64,000 nucleotides of DNA from Halorussus caseinilyticus (GTDB lineage Archaea; Halobacteriota; Halobacteria; Halobacteriales; Haladaptataceae). Made by a program: the position numbers and the translations under genes. The stretch lies in contig NZ_CP119809.1 of the NCBI RefSeq assembly GCF_029338395.1, positions 744,001-808,000 of the forward strand, in the 5' to 3' direction. The notes beneath the pieces were generated by a model. That model was not told the DNA's origin, made no database searches, and saw nothing but the letters and a program-made list of their open reading frames with translations. Positions within the stretch are counted from its first letter, which is position 1; every line of letters begins with the position of its first letter. This document shows, piece after piece, positions 42,943-52,342 of this stretch.

Positions 42943-43332
42943 GTGAGGTCCGGGTTAGATTACGTCGCCGCCCAAGTAGACCACGACGGGGAGGTGTACG
43001 TCATCGACATCGGGCGGAACCGTATCCACTCGGCCCCGCTACTTCTGACTACATGGGACGACTCCACGTCAGTCGAAACCCGCTCGTTCGCCCACGCGGT
43101 CTTCGGACCGGAACACTTGGCCAAGTCGTACACTCCGGAGGAAAACGTTCGAGTCACCTACGACTTCGGTGCCGAACCGCCGGGCGAGACGGACCTCGGC
43201 GAGTGGTCGTCGGTGAGACTCTACGATGTCGGGCGTGAGTTCCGCGAGTACTACCGGGAAAACAGCGGCGACTTCTACACGCCCGCCGAGAATCCCGTCG
43301 AGACGATAACGACCGTCCTCGTCGAGAGATAG
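42943..43332 (+). CDS. Small protein of unknown function
   Basis: 129 residues from a GTG (MRSGLDYVAAQVDHDGEVYV). It is acidic with mixed beta structure (RIHSAPLLLTTWDDSTS, SVRLYDVGREFREYY). No motif is recognised. A TATA-like TTTTATC near 42891 sits 45-50 bases upstream. An AT-rich stretch at 43340-43400 follows the stop. It may be a truncated member of a larger family. Confidence 0.55.
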   Translation: MRSGLDYVAAQVDHDGEVYVIDIGRNRIHSAPLLLTTWDDSTSVETRSFAHAVFGPEHLAKSYTPEENVRVTYDFGAEPPGETDLGEWSSVRLYDVGREFREYYRENSGDFYTPAENPVETITTVLVER

Positions 43333-43544
43333 GACCCGGATATACGAGAAATCGTTTAAGAATTAAAATTATATTTCTAACATCACTGAATGATTTTCTA
43401 ACCCGCATCTGTGTGTTCCTCGTGCGACTCGAAACCGCGACGAGGGACCGACCCGTTCCGAGTCACGCCACCGTGGGTCCGACTCCCGACGGTCGTCTCC
43501 CGGAAGACGAGAGTTGAAGTGCGACCGACGCCAATCCCCGGACG

Positions 43545-44060
43545 ATGGGACTGTTAGGCGACGGGAGAGTCAGGGCGTTGCTCGCGGGGTTCGTTCTCTC
43601 GCTGTTCGCGCTTCTGGGCATCGCCGCGGTCGGTCTGCTGGCGGCGGTATCGGTGCTTGCCCAACCCACCCCGACGACGCCGTTCGTCGTCGCGCTGGTC
43701 GAAGCGGTGGCCCCGTACGTCGTCGCCGCCGTCGTCGTCGGCGGCGTCTCGTTCCTCTTGCTAGCGTGGCTGTCGGTCGCGGCGGTCCGCCGGGCGTCGA
43801 TGCCCCGCGACGACCGCCTCGCGCGCCTCGCCCGACTGGTCGAACGCTACTCGTCGGAGGCCCGGCAGGTGGGTCTGGCCGACCACTTCGAACCCACCAC
43901 CGACGACCGCATCGAGGAGTTGAAACGGCGCTACGTCGAGGGCGAACTCACCGAACTGGAGTACGAGCGCCGCTTGCAGGAGTTGATGGACGAGGAGGGC
44001 GTCAGCGACGAACGCGTCCGCCACGAGCGGAGTCGGACGGACTTCGAGTTCGAGCGGTGA
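43545..44060 (+). CDS. Membrane protein with C-terminal SHOCT domain
   Basis: 171 residues. Two membrane helices (LLAGFVLSLFALLGIAAVGL and VVAAVVVGGVSFLLLAWL) are followed by a charged cytoplasmic part. A SHOCT-type motif occurs near 120-150 (DRIEELKRRYVEGELTELE, YERRLQELMDEE). SHOCT domains are small oligomerisation-like modules common on bacterial and archaeal membrane proteins. Function unknown; monocistronic. Confidence 0.8.
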   Translation: MGLLGDGRVRALLAGFVLSLFALLGIAAVGLLAAVSVLAQPTPTTPFVVALVEAVAPYVVAAVVVGGVSFLLLAWLSVAAVRRASMPRDDRLARLARLVERYSSEARQVGLADHFEPTTDDRIEELKRRYVEGELTELEYERRLQELMDEEGVSDERVRHERSRTDFEFER

Positions 44061-44524
44061 GTTTTCAGGGAGGTGCGTCGGGCGAACTGTTCGTGAGTAG
44101 ACGGCGGTCGGGGACCGACGACTGCGTGAGCTAATCAGAACCGCACAGCACCGTGACAGTATCGCACAGCACCGTGACAGTATCGCACAGCACCGTGACT
44201 GCAACTGCAACCGTCAACCGCACCGTAACCGCACCGTGACTGCAACTGCAACCGTCAACCGCACCGTGACTGCAACCGTCAACCGCACTATCGCCGACTC
44301 CGATGAAGACCGCCACCGCAACCGCACCGCGCCCCGTTCCTCCCCGCGTGCGTCTGCGCTCGCGGGGAACCGCGAGCGCGAGCGCAGACGCGGCGCATCC
44401 TGTCGGTGGGTCGGACGGGGGCGTCCCGTGGATTGGTGAGTCGAGACACTGAAACGACAGGTCTCGGCGTCCCCCGGCGTTCCGGTCCGACACGCTAAAG
44501 CACGCCGCGTCTGTTCACGCAGAC
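44061..44524. repeat. Hairpin-type interspersed repeat, copy B (minus orientation), with tandem arrays
   Basis: No gene. Three 21-base units start at 44142, 44163 and 44184. More degenerate units (CCGCACCGTGACTGC) continue to about 44300. A perfect 15-bp stem is formed by 44350-44364 and 44377-44391. The whole 44130-44405 segment is the inverted counterpart of 27538-27720, including the GGGGAGGAAC module. Confidence 0.75.
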
Positions 44525-47005
44525 ATGGACTACCACGAGGCGGCGAACTTCCTGTTCGACCTGCGTCGGTTCCGCCCCAAACCGGGCACGGAATCGACCG
44601 CGGAGTTGCTCGCCCACCTCGGTGACCCCCACGAGGGGGTCGATTTCGTGCAGGTGGCCGGGTCGAACGGGAAGGGTTCGACGGCTAGAATGGCCGAGCG
44701 CGCCCTTCGGGAGACGGGGTTGGACGTGGGGTTGTACACCTCGCCGCACTTCGACGACGTGCGCGAGCGAGTCCGGGTCGGCGGGCGCAAGATTTCGAAG
44801 GCCGCGCTCTCGGAGTACGTCGAGTCGGTCCGGGAGTACGTCGAGGACCGGGCCGCCGACGGCGAGGCACCGACGTTCTTCGAGGTCATGACCGGTCTCG
44901 CGCTCTGGTACTTCGGGCGCGAGGGGGTGGACGTTGCGGTCCTCGAAGTCGGCATCGGCGGCCGGTACGACGCCACCAGCGTCGTCAACCCCGTCGCCAG
45001 CGCGGTCACGAGCGTCACCTTGGAACACACCGGCATCATCGGCGAGACCATCGAGGAAATCGCCCACGACAAGGCCCACGTCGCGCCCGACGACGCGCCG
45101 CTGGTCACCGCGACGACCGGCGAGGCGTTCGACAACGTTCGGGCCTGCGCCGGGGACGTACTCCGAGTCGGCACCGACGACCACGCGGACGACCCGCCGG
45201 ACGTGCGCGTCGAGTACCGCGGCCGGACCAACCACACCGAGGCGGCCGTCTCGCTCGCCGGACCCGACTGGGAGGTCGAGACCGAGATTCCCCTGCTCGG
45301 CGAGTATCAGGCCCGGAACGCGGGCGTGGCGGCGGCGCTGGCCCGGCAGGTCGCGGCCCACCGCGACCTGCCGGAGTCGGCGCTGGACGCCGACGCACTC
45401 GCTCGCGGCCTCCGGAAGGCCGACTGGCCCGGCCGGTTCGAGGTGATGGGCCGGGACCCCGTGGTCGTCCTCGACGGGGCGCACAACCCCGGCGCGTGCG
45501 AGGCTCTGGCCGACACCCTCGCGGAGTTCGACGCCGAGACCGGCGACTTCCACCTCGTCTTCGGCGCGATGCACGACAAGGACCTCCGCGGGATGGCCGA
45601 CGCTCTCCCGACGCCCGACCGAATGGTCGCCTGCCAACCGAACTTAGACCGCGCGGAGGACGAGGCGGTCGTCGCCCGAGCGTTCGAGGAGTCGGGCGCG
45701 GACGACGTTCGCACCCGGAACTCGGTCGAGGACGCGGTGGAGAACGCGCTTGAGGCCGCGGACGACGACGACCTCGTGGTCGTCACGGGGTCGCTGTTCG
45801 CCGTCGCGGAGGCCCGGACGCGCTGGACCCGGGCCGAGATTCCCAAGCGCATCGGAAATCTGGACGACGCGCGCGAGGCCTTGGAGGGCGCGGACGTGAC
45901 CGACCCCGGCGTCTGGCGGATGCGCGGGAAGGCGGTCCACCGCGTCCTCAAGACCCGTGTGCAGGTCCGACAGGCCCGCTACCTCAAAGAGGAGATGCTG
46001 AGCCTCGGCGGGGAGTGTGCGCTCTCGGGGACCAACGAACAGGACGACCAGAACGTGGACGTGGTGTTGATGGGCACCCTCGCGCAGTTCAAGCGCCTCG
46101 CCGGGAAACTCGACGGCCAACCCTACGGCCTGTCGGTGTTCGCCGACGACGTGCGCGAGACGCTGGGCATCCAGACCGACCCCGACCGCCGGGGCTACCC
46201 GTGGGAGGACGGCACCGCGGTCATGGGCGTGTTGAACGTCACGCCCGACTCGTTCCACGACGGCGGCCGCTACGAGGCCGTCGAGGACGCGGTGGCCCGA
46301 GCCGAGGAGATGGTCGAGGCGGGCGCGGACATCGTAGACGTGGGCGGCGAGTCCACCCGCCCCGGCGCGGACGAGATTCCGGTCGAAGACGAAATCGACC
46401 GCGTGGTCCCGGTAATCGAGCGCATCGCCGACCTCGGCGCGATGGTCTCCATCGACACACGGAAGGCCGCAGTCGCCGAGGCCGCCCTCGACGCCGGGGC
46501 CGACATCCTGAACGACGTGTCGGGTCTCGAAGACCCCGAGATGCGATTCGTCGCGGCAGAGTACGACGCGCCAATCGTCGTGATGCACAGCGTCGACGCG
46601 CCCGTGGTCCCCGAGAGGGACGTTCACTACGACGACGTGGTGGAGGACGTGATAGACGAACTGGAGGAGAAGGTCCTGCTGGCCGAAAAAGCCGGACTCG
46701 ACCGCGAGCAAATCATCGTGGACCCCGGTCTCGGCTTCGGGAAGCAATCGGCCGAGAGCTTCGAGTTGCTCGGCCGGACCGACGAGTTCCACGCGCTGGA
46801 GTGTCCCGTCCTCGTCGGCCACTCCCACAAGTCGATGTTCGGCCTGATTGGAGAGGACGACGACAGAACGGCCGCGACGGTGGCCGGGACCGCAATCGCG
46901 GCCGAACGCGGGGCCGACATCGTTCGGGTCCACGACGTTGCCGAGAACGTCGCCGCGGTGAACGCGGTGGAGGCCGCGGACGGGCCGGAGCGGTTCGAAG
47001 AATAG
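44525..47005 (+). CDS. folCP: FolC-FolP fusion: folylpolyglutamate/dihydrofolate synthase plus dihydropteroate synthase
   Basis: 826 residues. Residues 1-430 are Mur-ligase-like FolC with the P-loop VAGSNGKGSTARMAERAL and the C-terminal domain VVLDGAHNPGACEAL. A linker of about 130 residues (RVLKTRVQVRQARYLKEE, LMGTLAQFKRLAGKLDGQ) is haloarchaea-type. From about residue 564 lies FolP (VMGVLNVTPDSFHDGGRYE, DVGGESTRPGADEI, VSIDTRKAAVAEA, DPGLGFGKQSAES, GHSHKSMFGL). It joins two steps of folate synthesis. This hybrid is known in Haloferax. Confidence 0.93.
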   Translation: MDYHEAANFLFDLRRFRPKPGTESTAELLAHLGDPHEGVDFVQVAGSNGKGSTARMAERALRETGLDVGLYTSPHFDDVRERVRVGGRKISKAALSEYVESVREYVEDRAADGEAPTFFEVMTGLALWYFGREGVDVAVLEVGIGGRYDATSVVNPVASAVTSVTLEHTGIIGETIEEIAHDKAHVAPDDAPLVTATTGEAFDNVRACAGDVLRVGTDDHADDPPDVRVEYRGRTNHTEAAVSLAGPDWEVETEIPLLGEYQARNAGVAAALARQVAAHRDLPESALDADALARGLRKADWPGRFEVMGRDPVVVLDGAHNPGACEALADTLAEFDAETGDFHLVFGAMHDKDLRGMADALPTPDRMVACQPNLDRAEDEAVVARAFEESGADDVRTRNSVEDAVENALEAADDDDLVVVTGSLFAVAEARTRWTRAEIPKRIGNLDDAREALEGADVTDPGVWRMRGKAVHRVLKTRVQVRQARYLKEEMLSLGGECALSGTNEQDDQNVDVVLMGTLAQFKRLAGKLDGQPYGLSVFADDVRETLGIQTDPDRRGYPWEDGTAVMGVLNVTPDSFHDGGRYEAVEDAVARAEEMVEAGADIVDVGGESTRPGADEIPVEDEIDRVVPVIERIADLGAMVSIDTRKAAVAEAALDAGADILNDVSGLEDPEMRFVAAEYDAPIVVMHSVDAPVVPERDVHYDDVVEDVIDELEEKVLLAEKAGLDREQIIVDPGLGFGKQSAESFELLGRTDEFHALECPVLVGHSHKSMFGLIGEDDDRTAATVAGTAIAAERGADIVRVHDVAENVAAVNAVEAADGPERFEE

Positions 47006-47033
47006 CGGGGCGACGCGACCGACCGCCTCGTTT

Positions 47034-48167
47034 TTACAGCAACACGACCAGAACCACCAGTAGCGCCACCACCAACACGACGCCGCCCGCGACGGCCGCG
47101 GGTTCGACCCAACTCATCCGCTCTTTCGCCTCGTCGTAGGCGGTCAGGTACTTGTCCAGCACCTGCTCGTCGTCGTAGTCCGCGAAGTTCTCGTTGTAGT
47201 CCATCGGGTCCATCTCGCTGGCGGTGAGGAGGGCGTCGGTGAGTTCCTGCTCGCTGGTCGTTCGGAAGGCGCGGTCCTGCTGTTCGACCAGTTCGTGGGC
47301 GCTCGACTCGACGTGGTACTCCACGACGCCCGCGCACCCGCACGCCAGTGCCCGGAGCAAGTCGGTCGGGAACGCCTCCCGGCGGGCGGTCTGGGCGTAG
47401 ACGTGCGCGCCCTTGAACGCCGCGAGTCGGTTTTCGAGCGGTTGGTCGCCAGCGAACGACACCCGGTCGTCGATTCGCAGGTCCCGGACCTGCCGCTCGT
47501 ACACCTCGCGCTCGGGACCGTCGCCGATGACGACGGCCGACCAGTCGTGGTCCCGGAGTTCGGCCAGCGCCAGAAGCAGGCTTTCGAGGTTGGCGTCGGC
47601 GTCGAGTCGCCGGGAGTAAACGATGTCGGCGACTTCGCGGGCCGGGGCCGCGCGGATTGCGTTCAGGTCGATGCCGTTGGGGACGACCCGGACCGCCTCG
47701 CCGTCCGCGCCGAGTTCCCGGACGCGAGTCCGGACGGTTTCGGAGGGCGTGAGAACGAGGTCCGGGACGCTCGCGGCGAGACGCCACCGCGGGTCGTCGG
47801 CGTCACCGGTGTCGGGCGACTCGTACCAGTCCACGACCAGCGGTGCCCGGAGGAAGAGACTGGCGACTTTCGCGGCGAGGACGTGTGTCGGGTCGGCGGC
47901 GGTGGCCTGAATCACGTCCGGGTCTACGGCCCGGAGGACTGCCGGGAGCGCGACGGCGAATCGGCCCTCGCCGGGCGCGTCGGTGACTGCCCGGTAGGTC
48001 ACGCCGTCCTGTTCGAACGAGTCGTGGTCGCCGTCCCACCACTGCGCGCAACAGACAACCACGTCGTGGCCCCGGCCAGAGAGCGCCTCGGCAGTGCGCC
48101 GGATTCGTCGCGTTGCCCCCGTCCCGCGGTGTTGGGCCACCGTCTCCGAGACGAACGCGACGCGCAT
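47034..48167 (-). CDS. Family 4-type glycosyltransferase with C-terminal membrane anchor
   Basis: 377 residues from the ATG at 48167 (MRVAFVSETVAQHRGTGATR). GT-B fold: N-terminal half AEALSGRGHDVVVCCAQWWDG, and a C-terminal nucleotide-sugar site VSFAGDQPLENRLAAFKGAH with VYAQTARREAFPTDLLRALACGCAG (E-x7-E-like). A single membrane segment of about 20 hydrophobic residues closes the protein (VVLVVALLVVLVVLL). The donor and acceptor are unknown. It converges with folCP after 28 bases. Confidence 0.82.
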   Translation of the reverse strand: MRVAFVSETVAQHRGTGATRRIRRTAEALSGRGHDVVVCCAQWWDGDHDSFEQDGVTYRAVTDAPGEGRFAVALPAVLRAVDPDVIQATAADPTHVLAAKVASLFLRAPLVVDWYESPDTGDADDPRWRLAASVPDLVLTPSETVRTRVRELGADGEAVRVVPNGIDLNAIRAAPAREVADIVYSRRLDADANLESLLLALAELRDHDWSAVVIGDGPEREVYERQVRDLRIDDRVSFAGDQPLENRLAAFKGAHVYAQTARREAFPTDLLRALACGCAGVVEYHVESSAHELVEQQDRAFRTTSEQELTDALLTASEMDPMDYNENFADYDDEQVLDKYLTAYDEAKERMSWVEPAAVAGGVVLVVALLVVLVVLL

Positions 48168-48768
48168 ACGAAGCGCCACGAAGCGACCGACTAAAAACCC
48201 AACCTTTCTCGTCTCCGCGCTCGCCCGCCGCGCGCCAGCGTGACTCCCCCCGGTCCGGCGCGTGCGGGCGCGGCCCGCAAGTGGCCGCGCCCACCCGCGC
48301 GAGGTCGTCGGCGGTGTGCGCCGACTGCTCGGCAGACCGGATTGTCTGCCGGTGGACGACCGAACGAGCGCCGAAGGCGCGAGTGAGGGAGTCGGTTGGG
48401 GAGGGCGTGGCCCGCGGTGGCGGTGCGGGACGGGTGCGGTCTGATTGGTTCAAGCCTGAAGCTAGTGACTTTCTCGTCTCCCGTCCCTCGTCTCTCCGTC
48501 TCCCATCTCTCCCGTCCCTCGTCTCTCCGTCTCCCATCTCTCCCGTCCCTCGTCTCTCCGTCTCCCATCTCTCCCGTCCCTCGTCTCTCCGTCTCCCATC
48601 TCTCCCGTCCCTCGTCTCCCACCCCGCCGTCCCCAGTTTTCCCTCCACGCCCGCCGGTCCACGGACGAACTTCGCGCGTCGCCAGCAGACATAACCAAAG
48701 ATACCCGAAAGACAACTATACAATCCTCTACAAAATCTACAGCTGTTTCAACAACACGTAAATAAGTC
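48168..48768. repeat. Hairpin-type interspersed repeat, copy C, and a 31-bp minisatellite
   Basis: No gene. Positions 48255-48301 duplicate 19970-20016 (inverted, 47 exact bases) and contain a 10-bp stem hairpin (48266-48275 and 48283-48292). The tail module ends near 48466. From 48479 to about 48620 a perfect 31-base unit repeats four times plus a partial copy. Positions 48690-48768 are AT-rich. Confidence 0.8.
48479..48620. repeat. 31-bp tandem repeat (minisatellite), 4 full units plus part
   Basis: Units begin at 48479, 48510, 48541, 48572 and 48603 with the core TCCCGTCCCTCGTCTCTCC and are identical. The unit is not a multiple of three and no protein reading is credible. A perfect array like this is often variable in copy number between strains. 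Confidence 0.85.
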
Positions 48769-49332
48769 TCAGTCGTTCACTTCGAGGATGAAGTCCGGCG
48801 CGGCGTTGTTCGCGCGTCGTCGCCAGCGCCGCAGGTCGTGGGTGTGGAACAGCGCCGTCACGCCGAACACGGCGATGACGAGCAGGGCATACTGGACGCC
48901 CGAGAGGAGCGTGAAGGGGTAGAGATTCGCCCACACCGAGGCGAGGACGAGGAGGCTCACCGCCGCGAGTCCGAGGTACAACCGGTGCCACGGGAGGGAG
49001 GCCTGCGGGTCGCTGGCGAGTTGCAGGTCGAGTCTGGCGGCCTTGTCGGTCGTTCGGACCAGACTCTGTTCGGCCTCGTACTCGAGAACTCCCGCCGACT
49101 CCAGTTTCGGCAGGTGGGTCTGGTGGAGCGCACTGTACACCGACTTTCGTTGGCTCGGTGAAATCTCGGATACGGACGTGTCGTTCTCCCACGCCGCGAC
49201 TTGCTCGGCGAGTTCGCCGAGTTCCACCGGACCGCCGTATCGCTGGAGGTAGTAGAGTACGTACCGACGGCGGAGGTTCTTCACGGCGTCGAAGACTTCC
49301 TCGCGGGAAGTCCGTGTGCTTTCAGTTGCCAT
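48769..49332 (-). CDS. DUF7344-like winged-helix regulator with two membrane helices (paralogue)
   Basis: 187 residues. The N-terminal winged helix (EVFDAVKNLRRRYVLYYLQR, SQRKSVYSALHQTHLPKLES) and two hydrophobic helices (LYLGLAAVSLLVLASVW, YALLVIAVFGVTALF) match the gene at 16042 in architecture. It is a presumed membrane-tethered regulator. A repeat array lies immediately downstream. Confidence 0.82.
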   Translation of the reverse strand: MATESTRTSREEVFDAVKNLRRRYVLYYLQRYGGPVELGELAEQVAAWENDTSVSEISPSQRKSVYSALHQTHLPKLESAGVLEYEAEQSLVRTTDKAARLDLQLASDPQASLPWHRLYLGLAAVSLLVLASVWANLYPFTLLSGVQYALLVIAVFGVTALFHTHDLRRWRRRANNAAPDFILEVND

Positions 49333-49740
49333 CCTCGTTGGAGAAAACGGAGGATAGAAACGCTCATAAACCGATTCGACTGTTTACGCGGTCCCCGAAA
49401 TCGTTCAACGATTCAACCGAAAGTTGCCCGGCGGGGTTCGGGCAGAAACTCTTCGTTCCGAGACGGCGGCGAGACTCGAACCCGTAGCCGAAACCGCGAC
49501 TGCCGACCTCCGGAGTCGTCGGACCGGACGGTCGGTCGGACTCCCGGCGCGTTCCACCGTCGGGACGCCCAGCGGAAGCCTCGTGACCCACCGGCGTTAG
49601 AACCACCTGTTACTACGAGTTCCATTGCTGATTTCGACTTCGCGGTGGGTATAGGCTCTGTCTACCGCGTTCGCGCCGACCGCTCCGGCGGAACCGCTCC
49701 GACGAGGCGAACCGCTCGCCGTGACTCGGTACCGGGACCG
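49333..49740. other. Gap of 408 bases with no supported gene
   Basis: Short open frames here are Arg/Pro-rich and not protein-like. A GGGTTCGAGTC-like string on the minus strand near 49470 recalls a tRNA T-arm, but no cloverleaf can be formed around it. I see no other signal. Confidence 0.4.
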
Positions 49741-50284
49741 TCAGTCGTCGTTTCCGTCGCCTTCGCCACCGCTTTTCTCTCCGCCGTCGTTCCCGTCCCC
49801 GTTTCCAGTTCCGTTGTTTCGCTCGCCGTCGTCGCCGCTCTCGCTCGCGTTCGGCACTGCGGCGACCGACCATCCGGCGAGGTCGCCGCGTCCCGCCCCG
49901 ACGAGGGTCGCGTCGGCCTCGGCCAGCGAGACGGTCCCCGAGAGTTCGTCCGTCTCGCCGCCGTAGACGATGTGGACCGCGCCGGTCGCGGTGTCCTCGC
50001 CGGTCGCGTTGTACGACGGCGCGCCGACCAGCAGGTCGGCCGCGCCGTCGCCGTTCACGTCGCCGACCGCGGCGACCGACCATCCGGCGAGGTCGCCGCG
50101 TCCCGCCCCGACGACTTCGGCGTCTGCGTCCCCGAGTTCGACCCGGCCGGACGGACCACCGCCTTCGTGGGAGGCGCGCCCCGTCGCGTCGGCGGCGTCG
50201 GTCCGCGCGAGTCCCGACGCCGAGTGCAGTTGCCGCCACGACCAACGTCACGACTGCGACCACACGAACCCGAGTCCGATTCAT
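49741..50284 (-). pseudogene. Broken FG-GAP (integrin-alpha-like) secreted protein
   Basis: The ATG at 50284 starts a signal peptide (MNRTRVRVVAVVTLVVAATA). Near 50197-50206 the frame shifts by one base. In the new frame follow two FG-GAP blades (VGAGRGDLAGWSVAAVGDVN, NGDGAADLLVGAPSYNATGE) and then a Gly/Asn/Asp-rich tail to 49741. FG-GAP propellers normally have about seven blades. A 46-base perfect direct repeat (49859-49904 and 50069-50114) marks the blade repeat. A frameshift plus loss of blades indicates decay. Confidence 0.6.
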
Positions 50285-50445
50285 TTCTCGGGTCGGGGTT
50301 CGCGGTTTCCCGGTTTTGTTAATCACCCGGTGAACCGGCGTAATCGGCTGTTTCCCGAGGCGAACGCGCCCCGGCGAAACCGCGTCCCGGCCGACCGACT
50401 TCCGGAGTCCAAAGCGATTTAGCTGTCGGCTGATAACCACGAGGC

Positions 50446-52248
50446 ATGGCAACGTACGACTTCGAGCGCTATCTCAACGTGCGGAGCGCGAACACGCCGT
50501 CGTTCGGTCCCGACGGCGAGCGCCTCTCCTTTCTGATGGACACCACGGGCGTCCCGCAGGTGTGGCGACTCGACGGTCCCCGCGAGTGGCCCCAGCAACT
50601 CACCTTCGAGGAGGAGGCGGTCGGGTTCGCCGACTGGTCGCCCGAGCGCGACGAGTTGATATTCGGCATGGACGAGGGCGGCAACGAGCGCACCCAGTTG
50701 TTCCGTCTCGATGGGGACGGCGAGACGGTCACGCCCCTGACCGACGAACCCGACGCCATCCACTACTGGGGCGGGTGGAACTCCGACGGGTCGCAGTTCG
50801 CGTTCGCGTCGAACCGCCGCGACGAGTCGGTCTTCGACGTGTACGTGCAGGGCCGCGACGACGACGAGGCCGAACTGGTCTACGAGAGCGATAGCTGGTT
50901 CACCGTCACCGGGTGGAGTCCCGACGACGACGCCCTCGCGCTCGTGGAGATGCACTCCAGTTTCGACTACGACGTGTACGTCCTCGATTTGGAGTCTGGC
51001 GAGTTGAACCACCTGACGCCACACGAGGGCGACGTGCGCTACGGGCAGGTCAACTGGGGTCCGGACGGAGGCGCGCTCTACCTCACCACCGACGAGGGTG
51101 CCGACACCGAGTACCTCGCGCGCCTCGACGTGGCGTCCGGGGACCTAGACCCCGTGGTCGAGGCGGGCGACTGGAACGTCGAGAGTCTCACCGTGGACGA
51201 GGACACCGGCCGGTTCATCTTCGGTCGAAACGTCGAGGGCTACACCGAGTTGACCGTCGCCGAGTTCACGGGCGAGACCGACTTCCGGGAACTCTCGACC
51301 CCGGACGGTCTCCCGCGGGGCATCGTCGGCGGCATGACGTTCGACGACGACGCCGACCGGTTCGCAGTCACCGTCACCGGGAGTACCGAGAACTCGAACG
51401 TCTACGTCGTGGACGCCGAGTCGGGCGACTTCGAGCGCTGGACCGACGCCGCGACCGCGGGTCTCCCGAAGGAGTCGTTCGTGGAACCCGAACTGGTTCG
51501 CTACGAGTCGTTCGACGGCCGCGAGATTCCGGCGTTCTTCTCCGTGCCCGAGGACGCCGAAGCGGGCGAGACCCCCGTCGTCGTGGACATCCACGGCGGT
51601 CCCGAGAGCCAGCGCCGACCCATGTTCTACTCGGTCAAGCAGTACTTCCTGAACCGGGGCTACGCCTTCCTCGAACCCAACGTCCGGGGGTCGATGGGCT
51701 ACGGCAAGGCCTACACCCACTTGGACGACGTGGAAAAGCGGATGGACTCGGTGGCCGACATCGAGGCCGGTGTCGAGTGGCTTCGGGACCAGCAGGTCGT
51801 TGACCCCGACCGCATCGTCGCCATGGGCGGGTCCTACGGCGGGTTCATGGTCCTCGCGGCGCTGACGGAGTACCCCGACCTCTGGGCGGCGGGCGTGGAC
51901 ATCGTGGGTATCGCCAACTTCGTCACCTTCCTCGAAAACACGGGCGACTGGCGGCGCGAACACCGCGAGGCCGAGTACGGGTCGCTGGAGTCGGACCGTG
52001 AGTTCCTCGAATCCATCAGTCCCATCAACAACATCGAGAACATAGAGGCACCTCTGTTGGTCCTCCACGGCGCGAACGACCCCCGCGTCCCGGTCGGCGA
52101 GGCCGAGCAGATAGCCGACGTAGCGGCCGAACAGGGCGTCCCGGTCGAGAAACTCGTCTTCGAGGACGAGGGCCACGGCTTCTCGAAGCTCGAAAACCGC
52201 ATCGAGGCCTACACGACAGTCGCGGACTTCCTCGACACGCACGTCTAA
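50446..52248 (+). CDS. S9 family prolyl-oligopeptidase/acylaminoacyl peptidase
   Basis: 600 residues. A beta-propeller (residues 1-340) with repeated LDxDG-type blades comes before an alpha/beta hydrolase domain. The nucleophile is in MGGSYGGFMVLAAL (Ser about 463), the Asp in LHGANDPRVPVGEAEQ and the His in FEDEGHGFSK. It would digest short peptides in the cytoplasm; there is no signal peptide. It is followed by an ABC exporter operon 94 bases later. Confidence 0.92.
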   Translation: MATYDFERYLNVRSANTPSFGPDGERLSFLMDTTGVPQVWRLDGPREWPQQLTFEEEAVGFADWSPERDELIFGMDEGGNERTQLFRLDGDGETVTPLTDEPDAIHYWGGWNSDGSQFAFASNRRDESVFDVYVQGRDDDEAELVYESDSWFTVTGWSPDDDALALVEMHSSFDYDVYVLDLESGELNHLTPHEGDVRYGQVNWGPDGGALYLTTDEGADTEYLARLDVASGDLDPVVEAGDWNVESLTVDEDTGRFIFGRNVEGYTELTVAEFTGETDFRELSTPDGLPRGIVGGMTFDDDADRFAVTVTGSTENSNVYVVDAESGDFERWTDAATAGLPKESFVEPELVRYESFDGREIPAFFSVPEDAEAGETPVVVDIHGGPESQRRPMFYSVKQYFLNRGYAFLEPNVRGSMGYGKAYTHLDDVEKRMDSVADIEAGVEWLRDQQVVDPDRIVAMGGSYGGFMVLAALTEYPDLWAAGVDIVGIANFVTFLENTGDWRREHREAEYGSLESDREFLESISPINNIENIEAPLLVLHGANDPRVPVGEAEQIADVAAEQGVPVEKLVFEDEGHGFSKLENRIEAYTTVADFLDTHV

Positions 52249-52307
52249 GCTCTGTTGCTCGACGGGCAGGGTCGGCCTGACCCTCTCGCTGGCTCCGATG
52301 CGTTCGC

Positions 52308-52318
52308 AAATCAATAAG
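52308..52318 (+). promoter_or_regulatory. Putative TATA region of the ABC exporter operon
   Basis: The AATCAATAAGT stretch lies about 25-35 bases upstream of the GTG at 52343, the spacing expected for a leaderless start. This supports GTG 52343 rather than the ATG at 52298. Confidence 0.4.
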
Positions 52319-52342
52319 TGTCGGCGCGCCCACGACGCGAAC

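Noticed and set aside
48479-48620. Possible CRISPR array
   Set aside because: The 31-base units are contiguous with no spacers, so it is a simple tandem repeat.
49441-49500. tRNA-like T-arm string near 49470 on the minus strand
   Set aside because: The stems around GGTTCGAGTC do not pair and no acceptor or anticodon arm can be built.
49741-50058. Complete small FG-GAP gene from an internal start
   Set aside because: The signal peptide needed for such a protein is present upstream but out of frame, so a broken gene is the better account.
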